From positions 1-41,318 of the forward strand of contig NZ_JACJVP010000014.1 in the NCBI RefSeq assembly GCF_014212125.1: a DNA stretch of 41,318 nt, given 5' to 3'. The position numbers and the translations under genes were made by a program. This document shows positions 8,801 through 15,867 of this stretch, piece by piece (the stretch's first letter is position 1; every line of letters starts with the position of its first letter). The notes beneath the pieces are model-generated. The model made no database searches, was not told where the DNA came from, and saw only the letters and a program-made list of their open reading frames with translations. Source of the DNA: Cohnella nanjingensis. Lineage in GTDB: Bacteria; Bacillota; Bacilli; Paenibacillales; Paenibacillaceae.

Positions 8801-9695
8801 CCATGCCGTCGCCAGTATCCGGAACGATTACCGATGCGAAGACGACAGAGGACGGATTTAATTTAAAAGCGGGACGGATTCCAACAGAATTACCATTTCC
8901 GCCATCGACGTAGTATGCGTAGGAATGAGTAGTTCCTTCAACGTTTACACCTAACGCTGCATTAGGGTTCCAAGATGGCGAGCGAAGAAAATATGGAATA
9001 GGCTCGCCGCCGATTAATGTTCCAATGTTATCGGCGGGTAACACGCCAAGCCATTTTCCGGTTGTGTAATTGGACGACCATGTTACCTTATCTCCACTAA
9101 AATCGTCGGTTGTCAATAGATACAAATAATCGTTGGTATATGTCGTATTGTCTAAATTATGGTCTTTCGTCTGTAAATTTAGGGTCCTCGCAATCGCTGA
9201 TTGTTCGCCGCCTAAAAATGCTCCATTCATAAACGGTCCATTAAGCGAAGGTCCATTTAACCACTTGCGTATATAGGATGTAGCCCATACATTGCTCCAC
9301 TGGGGATGAGGATCGAAAAAATTGGTGTTTATCACATCATCTGAAAAAAGCACAAGCTGGTCGGGGTTGTCGGCTGCTTCGGCTACACCGGTACTATCGT
9401 ATTTTGCTTTCTCCTCCCCCATGACACGCCATAAAATCGGTCTATCTTCTGTATCCCTCGTTGGAGTTGTCCTTACGAGAAAGTTGGTATAGCCATAATA
9501 AATTCGGCTATTTGGCGCAAGCAGACCTGTTGCCGTAAAATCTACGCCGTCGTTGGCAGCCCCAACGCTGGTGGGATCTATTGCCGCTTGCGCTTTCATA
9601 GGCGCAATACCGGGGAATAGCCCCAATAAGAGGATGATAACAAGCTGCATTGCCGTTAGCTTCTTGACAGGTTTTTTGTGTATAAACTGCATCAT
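5874..9695 (-). CDS. SLH-anchored multidomain surface protein (DUF6273, Ig-like repeats)
   Basis: The product is a 1273-aa secreted wall protein. A signal peptide covers residues 1-38 (two Lys pairs, hydrophobic core, cut near AQA). Residues about 45-290 match the DUF6273 pattern (ILWRVMGE, SYIRKWLNG, IGIRPAF-like ending). About 295-860 hold several Ig-like domains, with IDNTAPTVALSSSASG marking one boundary. About 870-1085 is a module often seen before SLH domains. The C-terminus has three SLH domains (about 1086-1148, 1149-1214, 1215-1273) with YEPDRSVTRAEF, FKPDQPLTREEM and FGPKGETTRAQA. SLH domains bind pyruvylated secondary cell-wall polymer. ATGATG start with GGAGG upstream. It follows the sensor-kinase/regulator genes on the same strand after 87 nt and is a plausible target of them. 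Ligand unknown. Confidence 0.92.
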   Translation of the reverse strand: MMQFIHKKPVKKLTAMQLVIILLLGLFPGIAPMKAQAAIDPTSVGAANDGVDFTATGLLAPNSRIYYGYTNFLVRTTPTRDTEDRPILWRVMGEEKAKYDSTGVAEAADNPDQLVLFSDDVINTNFFDPHPQWSNVWATSYIRKWLNGPSLNGPFMNGAFLGGEQSAIARTLNLQTKDHNLDNTTYTNDYLYLLTTDDFSGDKVTWSSNYTTGKWLGVLPADNIGTLIGGEPIPYFLRSPSWNPNAALGVNVEGTTHSYAYYVDGGNGNSVGIRPAFKLNPSSVVFASVIVPDTGDGMGTVTEDTNYTAAAAGSNHYKLTVLGDDGNGTNPYTLTNLKNDVTHDPVSNNTVISAKARGAFVLSGISSVANGSLDSSYTINYKLVDSNHNIAAYGIANQDASVPGRDLTITLPSTKIDGSSFAANEILTAYVWLQKNHAANSNEASQPLYFKVKLDSTDNIAPVVTAAPPITNNTTGISASSNEPGLIYLIPAATVQSVASFENTIGVSGQKAAVPAADTSVTVPTTGLAEGAYKLYAVDATGNISAALDIAIDNTAPTVALSSSASGTVNAAFQINIIFSKAVNGFDADDIVVGNGKVSNFDATHAPTYTATITPDTSGQEVTVYVAAGAATDAAGNGNTVSNTVRYMYDITKPTVLFGGFTDDQIFTIPPASVTVSVSEAVYSVADGTLVSSSNANALSLLSMEKDGAAFTSYTPSYDETSRTYSLTFDGMLSDGTYKVNVAGNVVKNEMNNTLDAASASFTVAVPVVSDIAANPTSFSSAGGSTTVALTGANLTGQTVNVYLDGTEAATATVSSATSAAATIAIPANAGTRIKTYTMTVYLNGVEVAGKSATVTVSGAPAANHGGGSATAAIGPVIDKNGEPIDPADLDTTKPSVTLEVTPNKDGIAYVSIPASILTSLEGKNATFLFEIKAPYGSYQVPVNLASLIPGLKDLLAASNLNTEDISFKMTLIDKSGNKDIQEAFANGLPNGKVMGAIVDFRIDMINTRTGQIIGTADKFSKALTRAIQMPKNMTGMPAQWGAFRYNASAKKFEFVPAKKAQMDGAWYVMISSYSNSAYVVAQNEASFADAQTHWGKPFIELAAAKGLVSGVGGGLYEPDRSVTRAEFTSMLVQALGRGTSSGSGAAPYDDLKQGAWYFDAVVKAKELGLLSFVKGNSFKPDQPLTREEMASMLAAVIAAQKLPVAKEFVSLDGYKDIGSASPAYLEDIRLMVKLQIMTGTGSNAFGPKGETTRAQAAVVFIRTLQTLGSIDS

Positions 9696-9782
9696 AAATC
9701 CTCCACTTCAGTAGACTTCTCAGTAACGATACAGCATCGCTCTGACAATATTCTGACGAAATAAGAAAGCGGCTTGCGCCGT

Positions 9783-10634
9783 CTAAATATCGTTGGCGCC
9801 GCCGCTGCAAAAACGCTGGTACAATTGAACCGTGGATGCCTTCGGTTCAATGCCCAATTCTTCTTTCAACAAACGCTTAAACCGCTCGTAATGGCGAATC
9901 ATCAACTGCCTATCGCCCATAAGCGCATACAAGTTCAGGATCGATTCGTTGGCATCGTCATGAAGCGGATTTTTGTTCAGGACACCGAGCAAACAATGGA
10001 CTGCCGCTTGGTGCTTACCCGCAGAACGATAAAATGCCGCCATTCGCTTCATGATCGCGATATACATGTTTTTGAGCGATTCCCGCTTCTCATAAGCCCA
10101 AATATAACCTTCTTCCTCCAAATAGTCTCCCCGATACAATCGAATGACGTTCTCAAATTCTTCGATGTTGCCGGCATGCAGCGTGATGTCGTCACCGGCG
10201 ATTCGTTCCAACGCATCCGTATCGCACCACAGATCTCGCAGCTCCAGCCGGTAACCGTTGTTCCGGTAAGCTAACAATTCCTTGCAGCCAAGACTGCTCA
10301 TCTTTTTGCGAATGTTATAGACGCACGTATGCAAAATTACGCTGGCCTGCTCTAAGGGAGTGTCCGGCCACAGGTGTTCTACGATTTGCTCTTTTCGCAC
10401 AAACCGATTTCGGTTATGCACCAAATACGCCATCAATTCGCGCTCTTTCGATCTTCCCCATTTTACCGTCTCGGCCGTCCGTGAACCTGCATCTGTAACC
10501 CAATCGAAGCGACCGAAGCTGTAATAACCCGATTCTATCTCCACTGCCGCTTCGTTCGAGTGCTCCTCTCCCACACTCTCGCCGATACTTCCCGACTTCC
10601 GCCTCCGCAGCAATCTCTCTATTGTCTTATTCAA
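9783..10634 (-). CDS. SARP/BTAD-type DNA-binding regulator (C-terminal half of a split response regulator)
   Basis: Residues about 50-130 form a winged-helix DNA-binding domain (KERELMAYLVHNRNRFVRKEQI, then VYNIRKKM and YRNNGYRLEL). Residues about 135-275 are a bacterial transcriptional activator domain made of helical repeats, ending in LKEELGIEPKASTVQLYQRF, typical of SARP proteins. The only start available, TTG 10634, overlaps the TGA of the upstream receiver gene. In this family receiver, winged helix and BTAD are normally one polypeptide. Inserting one G near 10650 would join the two frames as KPAAPDRLNKTIERLL, a normal receiver-to-linker transition. The pair therefore looks like a frameshifted gene, a sequencing error, or two coupled proteins. 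Confidence 0.85.
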   Translation of the reverse strand: MNKTIERLLRRRKSGSIGESVGEEHSNEAAVEIESGYYSFGRFDWVTDAGSRTAETVKWGRSKERELMAYLVHNRNRFVRKEQIVEHLWPDTPLEQASVILHTCVYNIRKKMSSLGCKELLAYRNNGYRLELRDLWCDTDALERIAGDDITLHAGNIEEFENVIRLYRGDYLEEEGYIWAYEKRESLKNMYIAIMKRMAAFYRSAGKHQAAVHCLLGVLNKNPLHDDANESILNLYALMGDRQLMIRHYERFKRLLKEELGIEPKASTVQLYQRFCSGGANDI

Positions 10635-10957
10635 CCGATCCGGAGCAGCGGCTTTAACACATAATCCATGGCGCTTACTTCAAAGGCGTCGATGGCATAC
10701 TCGCTATAGGCGGTCACGAATACGATATCGATTTCGGGAGCCGCCTCCATGAAATACGCAGCCGCTTCAATGCCGTTCATCTCCGGCATCTGAATATCGA
10801 GAAAAACGACATCGACAGGCTCCTTTCGAACTTGTTCAATCGCATCTTCCGATCGGATAAACTTTCCGACGACCTCGACATAGCCATTATTGCCGAGCAG
10901 CCTTTCCATCAAATCCAGCACCGGCTCTTCATCATCAACCAGTAAAACGCGCAACAT
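10631..10957 (-). CDS. Response-regulator receiver domain (N-terminal half of a split regulator)
   Basis: This is a 108-aa CheY-like receiver with DDE at 8-10, phospho-acceptor Asp54 (FLDIQMPEMNG), Thr/Ala at VTAY (81-84) and Lys102 in YVLKP. It ends six residues after the Lys-Pro, before the last helix of a receiver is complete, so it is truncated. Its TGA overlaps the TTG of the next gene. A GGGGTGAGG site precedes ATG 10957, and it starts 7 nt after the stop of the large hybrid kinase, forming an operon. The kinase is the obvious phosphodonor. Whether the product is functional depends on how the frame break is read through. Confidence 0.85.
   Translation of the reverse strand: MLRVLLVDDEEPVLDLMERLLGNNGYVEVVGKFIRSEDAIEQVRKEPVDVVFLDIQMPEMNGIEAAAYFMEAAPEIDIVFVTAYSEYAIDAFEVSAMDYVLKPLLRIG
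10645..10656 (-). other. Probable frameshift junction in the response regulator
   Basis: At the receiver end the minus strand reads AAG CCG CTG CTC CGG ATC GGT TGA. With one extra G after AAGCCG it reads KPAAPDRLNKTIERLL and continues in the SARP frame without a stop. No slippery heptamer typical of programmed frameshifting is evident. A decayed gene or an assembly error is more likely. Confidence 0.6.
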
Positions 10958-10964
10958 GTATGCC

Positions 10965-13900
10965 TCACCCCTTAGGTATTCGTATTGTCACTTTGGTGCC
11001 TCTTCCTTGTTCGCTCTCGAACGCCAGGCCGCTACCGTAAAGGGTGCGCAAACGGCGTTCAATGTTTGCCAGACCAACGCCGCCTGAGCCGCCAAGCCCC
11101 TCTTTCAGCGCGGCAATCGTTTCCTTCGATATCCCCGGACCATCATCCGCTACCGTGATCACAACGGCTTCTTCTTCCGTTTTCACAGAAATTTGCACCG
11201 TACCTCCGTAAGATTGCGCCATCGCTCCGTGCCTTACCGCATTTTCAACAATCGGTTGAATGATAAGCGGAGGTATTCGGCAACCGATGCTGTTGTCCTC
11301 GTCGTAAATGGTTTGCAGCCGCCCGCCAAACCTCGCTTTCTCGATGCTCAGGTAAGACGATACAAGCTCCAGTTCTCTGCGAATCGGGATCAGCTTCTCC
11401 CGGTTTTGAAAATCAAAGCTGCCTCGTAAATATTGGCCCAGCTCTGCAAGCAAAGCTTGCGCTTTGCCGATATCCGTATAGCTGACCGACATGATCGTCG
11501 TAAGCGCATTGAACAAAAAATGCGGCTTGATCTGTGCTTGCAGGAACGCCATTTCGGCGCTCGCCAGCGCGCTGGCCGACGTTTTCATTTTAAGCAGCGT
11601 CCTTACGCGCGCTTTCAATTCGCCCGATTCGACCGGCTTGCCTACAAAATCGTTCACGCCTGCTTCGAACGCGGCATGAATGTCTTCCGGCCGATTTCTC
11701 GCCGTCAACAGCAGCACCGGGAACTCGGACAACGAGTATCTGTCGCGGATATTTCGGCACACCTCGTATCCGGACATGCCGGGCATCATCAGATCGAGTA
11801 CCGCCATATCGATGCTCCGATTGCGTTCGATTTCGCGCATCGCCTCCAAGCCGTTGGAAACGGCGATGACGGAGCAGTTGTCCGCTCCCAAAAGGCTGAT
11901 TAGCACTTGCCGATTCACCGGGTCATCATCCGCAACGAGGATCGTAAAATCCCCGCCGGGATCGGATGAAGCCGCATCGGGCAAAGGCGTCGCCGCACTT
12001 GCGGCAAGCTCGGCCAACCCGCGCGCAAGCTCGGCATCCGCGGTCTGATTCGCCGTGCGGCTAATTACGCCGTTTGCCAGCGGCATCGTGAAAGTAAATA
12101 CCGAACCTCGACCAACCGCCGACTCCACGCGAATCGTCCCGCCATGAAGTTCGACAAGCCGTTTGGTAATGCTAAGCCCAAGCCCGGTGCCGCCATACGT
12201 GATCGCAATCGCTTCATCCGCCTGACCGAACGACTCGAAAATTTGCGCCTGCTTGTCCTGCGGAATGCCGATTCCCGTGTCGTGAACGGCTACTTCCATC
12301 CATCCCTTCCTTGCTTGAGCCGTCACGCGAATTTCGCCCCGCTCTGTAAACTTAAGCGCGTTGCCGACCAGATTGTACAAAATTTGCGCCAGCCTGTCTT
12401 CGTCGGCATCCACATGGGGCAGATCGTCCGGCAGCCCATCGACAAACGCAACTTGTTTGCCTCCGGCCATATGCCGAAACATCTCATATACGACATTGAC
12501 GAGCGGTCGCAAGGCAACACTTTTTCGCCGCAACGCAAATTCTCCATTTTTTAACTGAGATAAGTCGAGAATGTCGTTAATCAGATTGGCTAACCTGCGC
12601 GCAACGGACACAACCGTCCCCAGATTTTCCTTTTCCTTATCGTTCAATCGGCTGCCCGAACCTTCGAGCACCGACTGCGACAAATTCATGATGCCGTGGA
12701 TCGGCGTTTTGAGTTCATGAGACGTATTGGCCAGAAATTCGTCTTTCAGCCTGTCCAGGGATAGAAGCTTGTCCGACATCGTTTCAACGGTTCGGAATGC
12801 ATTCGAGAATCGTCTCGCCAGCTCCGTTGCCTGAATACTAAAGTAGATAAACATGCCGAACGGAAAAATCAATTGATTCATCCAATGATCACTATTGGGG
12901 CTGTGCAAGATCAGGATGTCATGAACAGCTGTAAAGCCTATCGCGACTGCTCCGATAATCTGCAGCCATGCGCCGCCCCGTTTTCTCCACACCGCCAGCA
13001 CAAAGACGTATATATGGTAAGCCATACATAGGAAAGCATACAAATGAAAGAGATCGATCCATCGCGTGTAAGTTTCAGCGGGAAAGACGATAACGGTCAA
13101 AATAAATGCGCCGCCGACCCCTGCGATCGGCCAGACCATTTTCTTGGGATACTCATGAGGGTACAGCTCGCGGACAAACAGCGTAATGAGCGTTATTCCT
13201 CCGTAATACGTGAGGTATTCAAGTGAAATGAGCAAACGGATATTGGCGTCGGGGAGCAGGCTCATCAGATATACATTTTTGATCGACAACAGCCGTAGGG
13301 CGACAAGCAAACAAAAAAGCCCGAAATAGAGCGGAGAGCGATTCGCCGAACGCAGAACAAAAATACCGATATGATAGACGCCAATCATAAGCGCACTGCC
13401 TAAAATGATCATATCGCCCGCAAATTCCGCTTTGCTTGCAGCGGTAATCCGCTCCTCGGCTCCGAGTTCCATCGCATACCACATACCGCCGCGAGCGTAT
13501 ATGTAGTTGGATATTTGCACGATCATGTCAAACTCTTTCGCGGCAGGGTGGAACACGACCGTTTGCGGCGCATATTTAGCTTCCGACAATTCCTTGGATT
13601 CCGCTACCTTCCCGCTTAGAGCGACTACCTTTCCGTCAATCATCACTTGATTCGCAGTGGTCATAATGGGGATTTTTAACGCTAATAATTCGGGTGCCTC
13701 GTCCAACTTCACTTTAAGACGGTAAGTCGCGTACCCGAATCCAGGCAATGGCTTCCCATTCATCCGAAAATGATCCCACGTGTTCGGCAAATCTGCAAAT
13801 CCGCTCGGTTGCGGGGGACTCGGCTTTGCGAAGTCATCCATCTTCAAAAACCTCTGCCAATAAAATTCCCATTCGCCGACAAGCTTCACCGTGCCGTCTC

Positions 13901-14063
13901 GCCCAAAATCCCATCCCGCCAAATTTAACTGACCGTGTGCCGCCGTTGGCGGCGAGTGATGCTTTGCAGGCTTAGGTATAATGAAGTACGCTGCTCCCGA
14001 CAACATGAATATTATGAATGCAAACATGATTATTTTGATGTAGCGGGCTCGAAAATGTTTCAT
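10965..14063 (-). CDS. 7TMR-DISM hybrid sensor histidine kinase with two kinase modules
   Basis: The 1032-aa protein reads as follows. An N-terminal membrane anchor (about 10-30). An extracytoplasmic jelly-roll-like sensor (about 45-205, starting with LAGWDFGRDGTVKLVGEWEFYW). Seven membrane helices (about 215-412). A HisKA domain with His449 in TSHELKTPIHG. HATPase with NLVGNALKF, DTGIGI and GGTGLGL. A receiver with Asp757 (VLDLMMPGMSG) and KP at 809-810. A LytS-type phosphoacceptor domain with His848 in IKPHFLFNAL. A second HATPase with IVENAVRHG, DDGPGI and GVGLANIERRL. Two complete kinase modules therefore flank an internal receiver. AGAAGG precedes the ATG. It is the first gene of the operon leading to the receiver, SARP and SLH genes. 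Sensor-domain relatives bind carbohydrates, which would suit a surface function, but the ligand is unknown. Confidence 0.93.
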   Translation of the reverse strand: MKHFRARYIKIIMFAFIIFMLSGAAYFIIPKPAKHHSPPTAAHGQLNLAGWDFGRDGTVKLVGEWEFYWQRFLKMDDFAKPSPPQPSGFADLPNTWDHFRMNGKPLPGFGYATYRLKVKLDEAPELLALKIPIMTTANQVMIDGKVVALSGKVAESKELSEAKYAPQTVVFHPAAKEFDMIVQISNYIYARGGMWYAMELGAEERITAASKAEFAGDMIILGSALMIGVYHIGIFVLRSANRSPLYFGLFCLLVALRLLSIKNVYLMSLLPDANIRLLISLEYLTYYGGITLITLFVRELYPHEYPKKMVWPIAGVGGAFILTVIVFPAETYTRWIDLFHLYAFLCMAYHIYVFVLAVWRKRGGAWLQIIGAVAIGFTAVHDILILHSPNSDHWMNQLIFPFGMFIYFSIQATELARRFSNAFRTVETMSDKLLSLDRLKDEFLANTSHELKTPIHGIMNLSQSVLEGSGSRLNDKEKENLGTVVSVARRLANLINDILDLSQLKNGEFALRRKSVALRPLVNVVYEMFRHMAGGKQVAFVDGLPDDLPHVDADEDRLAQILYNLVGNALKFTERGEIRVTAQARKGWMEVAVHDTGIGIPQDKQAQIFESFGQADEAIAITYGGTGLGLSITKRLVELHGGTIRVESAVGRGSVFTFTMPLANGVISRTANQTADAELARGLAELAASAATPLPDAASSDPGGDFTILVADDDPVNRQVLISLLGADNCSVIAVSNGLEAMREIERNRSIDMAVLDLMMPGMSGYEVCRNIRDRYSLSEFPVLLLTARNRPEDIHAAFEAGVNDFVGKPVESGELKARVRTLLKMKTSASALASAEMAFLQAQIKPHFLFNALTTIMSVSYTDIGKAQALLAELGQYLRGSFDFQNREKLIPIRRELELVSSYLSIEKARFGGRLQTIYDEDNSIGCRIPPLIIQPIVENAVRHGAMAQSYGGTVQISVKTEEEAVVITVADDGPGISKETIAALKEGLGGSGGVGLANIERRLRTLYGSGLAFESEQGRGTKVTIRIPKG

Positions 14064-14101
14064 GCAAACCTTCTTTTCAACTGATATGATTTGTCAATAG
14101 G

Positions 14102-14131
14102 ATTATATCAAAAAAGCCCATCGCCTATGAA
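14102..14131 (-). promoter_or_regulatory. Candidate promoter of the hybrid kinase operon
   Basis: On the minus strand, TTCATA (14126-14131) and TATAAT (14102-14107) are separated by 18 nt, about 38 nt before ATG 14063. The -10 is perfect and the -35 matches four of six bases. Confidence 0.5.
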
Positions 14132-14157
14132 AACTTTGATCGCCCCCCTTGGCTAAA

Positions 14158-14186
14158 TTCCACCAAACAACAAAAGACCACGTCCA
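14158..14186 (-). repeat. Far copy of the direct repeat bounding the 242-bp array
   Basis: This 29-nt segment (TTCCACCAAACAACAAAA followed by GACCACGTCCA) matches 14776-14804 at 28 of 29 positions. The latter belongs to the tRNA-Ala terminator region. The pair brackets the whole 242-bp repeat array. Confidence 0.7.
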
Positions 14187-14301
14187 ATTGGAAGCTTATT
14201 CCGATTACTTTGCGGGGACCCCAAGTATTTTGCTTTGCTCCCTGCACGCGGAACGAACCCCATTTAGGGGTTCATCCCCCCCTTGGCCGGTTCCACCAAA
14301 T

Positions 14302-14327
14302 AAAAAAAGCAACCTTTATCAGGTTGC
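14302..14327 (-). terminator. Intrinsic terminator of array unit A
   Basis: On the minus strand, GCAACCT-GATAA-AGGTTGC (14327 to 14309) is a perfect 7-bp stem followed by seven T residues (14308 to 14302). Confidence 0.8.
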
Positions 14328-14543
14328 GTTGAACGTTATTATTTGGTGGAGCCAGAACGGGGCATAACGATATCTTCATTAAATTTGCTGACGAAGCGAA
14401 TTCGCCGTAGTAGAGCGCAGCGGTTGATTTCGATGCCGTGCTCGTCCGTTGAAGTTTATTTCAATGAAGTATTGCATCACTCCCTGCGCGCGGAACGAAC
14501 CCCATTTAGGGGTTCATCACCCCCTTGGCCGGTTCCACCAAAT

Positions 14544-14572
14544 AAAAAACGCAACCTTTATCAGATTGCGTT
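14544..14572 (-). terminator. Intrinsic terminator of array unit B
   Basis: On the minus strand, AACGCAA pairs with TTGCGTT around one mismatch and a short inner stem. Six T residues follow (14549 to 14544). It has the same position in the unit as the terminator at 14302-14327. Confidence 0.75.
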
Positions 14573-14788
14573 GAACGTTATTATTTGGTGGAGCCAGAAC
14601 GGGGCATAACGATATCTTCATTGAACTTGCTGACGAAGCGAATTCGCCGAAGTAGAGCGCAGCGGTAGATATCGATGCCGTGCTCGTCCGTTGAAGTTTG
14701 TTTCAATGAAGTATTTCATCACTCCCTGCGCGCGGAACGAACCCCATTTAGGGGTTCATCACCCCCTTGGGCCGGTTCCACCAAACAA

Positions 14789-14816
14789 CAAAAAACCACG
14801 TCCAGATGGACGTGGT
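14789..14816 (-). terminator. Intrinsic terminator of tRNA-Ala
   Basis: On the minus strand, ACCACGTCC-ATCT-GGACGTGGT (14816 to 14795) is a perfect 9-bp stem followed by a T-run (14794 to 14789). It begins 14 nt after the tRNA 3' end. Confidence 0.92.
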
Positions 14817-14830
14817 AGGTGGTTGTTGTT

Positions 14831-14906
14831 TGGTGGAGCCAAGGGGGATCGAACCCCTGACCTCATCGCTGCCAGCGATGCGCTCTCCCAGCTGAGCTAT
14901 GGCCCC
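14831..14906 (-). tRNA. tRNA-Ala (anticodon GGC)
   Basis: The 76 nt include an encoded CCA. The acceptor GGGGCCA pairs with TGGCTCC (one G-T), the D arm is GCTC/GAGC, the anticodon stem CATCG/CGATG carries loop CTGGCAG (anticodon GGC, reading GCC and GCU), and the T arm AGGGG/CCCCT carries TTCGATC. It is a single tRNA gene with its own promoter and terminator, not part of an rRNA operon in this window. Confidence 0.97.
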
Positions 14907-14936
14907 AAGTGTCACTGGATCGTGACGACAAGAATG

Positions 14937-14966
14937 AGTGTATCACAGGAAAGAAGGTCATGTCAA
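14937..14966 (-). promoter_or_regulatory. Promoter of tRNA-Ala
   Basis: On the minus strand, a perfect TTGACA (14966 to 14961) and TACACT (14942 to 14937) are separated by 18 nt. The predicted start is about 22 nt before the mature 5' end. Confidence 0.8.
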
Positions 14967-15003
14967 CGGGAATTTGAAGATATTTATGGAGCGCCGTTGC
15001 GGG

Positions 15004-15465
15004 CTATATGCCATGCTTTGAAATCAGATTATTCAGTTCCTTCAGGAACATATTAATGTCCTTGAACTGGCGGTACACGGAAGCGAAACGGACGTAAGCA
15101 ACCTCGTCTACCGGGTACAGCTCCTCCATGCAGATCTCTCCGATAACGCGGCTCTCGACCTCGGCTTGGGCCGTGTTGCGAAGCTCCCGCTCGACGTTCG
15201 AGACGATGACCTCGAGCTGTCCTACGGACACCGGACGCTTCTCGCAGGCCCTCAGCAGGCCGCGCAGCACCTTGTCGCGGCTGAACTCTTCCCGTCCGCC
15301 ATCCTTCTTAATGACGATCAACGGGGTCTCTTCGACCATCTCGAACGTGGTGAAGCGCCGACTGCATTGCTCGCATTCCCGGCGGCGACGGATGGACTTG
15401 TTCTCGTTCGCTGGCCGCGAATCCAGCACCTTCGTGCCGCCGTAATCACAAAATGGACATTTCAC
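15004..15465 (-). CDS. nrdR: Transcriptional repressor NrdR
   Basis: NrdR is a zinc-dependent, (d)ATP-sensing repressor of ribonucleotide reductase genes. The 153-aa protein has the N-terminal zinc ribbon with Cys3, Cys6, Cys31 and Cys34 (CPFC and CEQC), the basic stretch SIRRRREC, and an ATP-cone domain over about 46-136 ([23 protein letters not shown] begins it). The length is normal. AGAGG lies 7 nt before the ATG. It is divergent from the SASP gene and about 100 nt downstream of where tRNA-Ala transcription begins on the same strand, so it may carry its own terminator or continue toward the tRNA. No NrdR box was searched for systematically. Confidence 0.96.
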   Translation of the reverse strand: MKCPFCDYGGTKVLDSRPANENKSIRRRRECEQCSRRFTTFEMVEETPLIVIKKDGGREEFSRDKVLRGLLRACEKRPVSVGQLEVIVSNVERELRNTAQAEVESRVIGEICMEELYPVDEVAYVRFASVYRQFKDINMFLKELNNLISKHGI

Positions 15466-15580
15466 GCCTCTACCGCTCCTTCGCGCTTCGCGAACGCTTT
15501 TATTTTGCCAGACCTTCCCTTACATGAACCCCCGTATATCGCACATAATACGATTACCAACCGCAAGGAGGTGAACAACA

Positions 15581-15796
15581 ATGGCAGCAGGAAACCGCAG
15601 CAGCAACCAACTGGTCGTCCCTCAAGCGAACGGTGCGCTGGACCAACTGAAGTATGAAGTGGCCCAAGAGCTGGGTATCGCGATCCCTCAGGACGGATAC
15701 TTTGGCAACATGGTTACCCGTGAGACCGGCTCCATCGGGGGTCAAATCACGAAGCGTCTGGTTCAGATGGCCGAACAGCAACTTGCTGGTAAGTAA
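15581..15796 (+). CDS. Alpha/beta-type small acid-soluble spore protein
   Basis: These proteins saturate spore DNA, shift it toward an A-like form and protect it from UV and heat, then are cut by the germination protease GPR. The 71-aa protein has the family core: a GPR-site-like segment KYEVAQELGI (residues 25-34), then GYFGNMVTRETGSIGGQITKRLV (39-61, with GSIGG and ITKRLV hallmark motifs). AAGGAGGTG precedes ATG 15581. A CATAATA element at 15543-15549 resembles a sigma-G -10, but the matching -35 is poor. Forespore expression is therefore expected from the family rather than shown. It confirms a spore-forming Firmicute. Confidence 0.95.
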   Translation: MAAGNRSSNQLVVPQANGALDQLKYEVAQELGIAIPQDGYFGNMVTRETGSIGGQITKRLVQMAEQQLAGK

Positions 15797-15841
15797 TAAG
15801 CAATAAGCAATTTTCTCCACCTGAAGTATTAATTAACGGAG

Positions 15842-15867
15842 GCCTTGAAGCCGATACGCTTCAAGGC
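15842..15867 (+). terminator. Intrinsic terminator between SASP and transglycosylase genes
   Basis: GCCTTGAAGC-CGATAC-GCTTCAAGGC is a perfect 10-bp stem followed by TTCTTAT. It serves the SASP gene, and its right arm overlaps the last codons of the convergent transglycosylase gene. Confidence 0.82.

Larger units (their letters stand above)
14235..14790 (-). repeat. 242-bp tandem repeat array behind tRNA-Ala, about 2.3 units
   Basis: Equivalent points recur at exactly 242 bp: TTGGCCGGTTCCACC at 14283 and 14525 with a third at 14767 (one extra G), and ATTTGGTGGAGCCAGAACGG at 14341 and 14583. On the minus strand each unit has a GAACCCC-TAAAT-GGGGTTC hairpin, then about 130 nt of conserved sequence, then TGGCTCCACCAAA, identical to the tRNA-Ala 3' end including CCA, then an intrinsic terminator. 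Units differ by scattered substitutions. The stretch 14064-14830 has no supported protein gene. The units could be decayed tRNA-flank duplications or tandem small RNAs. Confidence 0.85.

Noticed and set aside
14149..14609. Plus-strand frames within the 242-bp repeats
   Set aside because: They exist only because the repeat has few stops in that frame. No ribosome sites, and the minus strand carries the terminators.
14691..15056. Plus-strand open frame across tRNA-Ala
   Set aside because: It is an antisense translation of the tRNA, giving the familiar [14 protein letters not shown] artefact.
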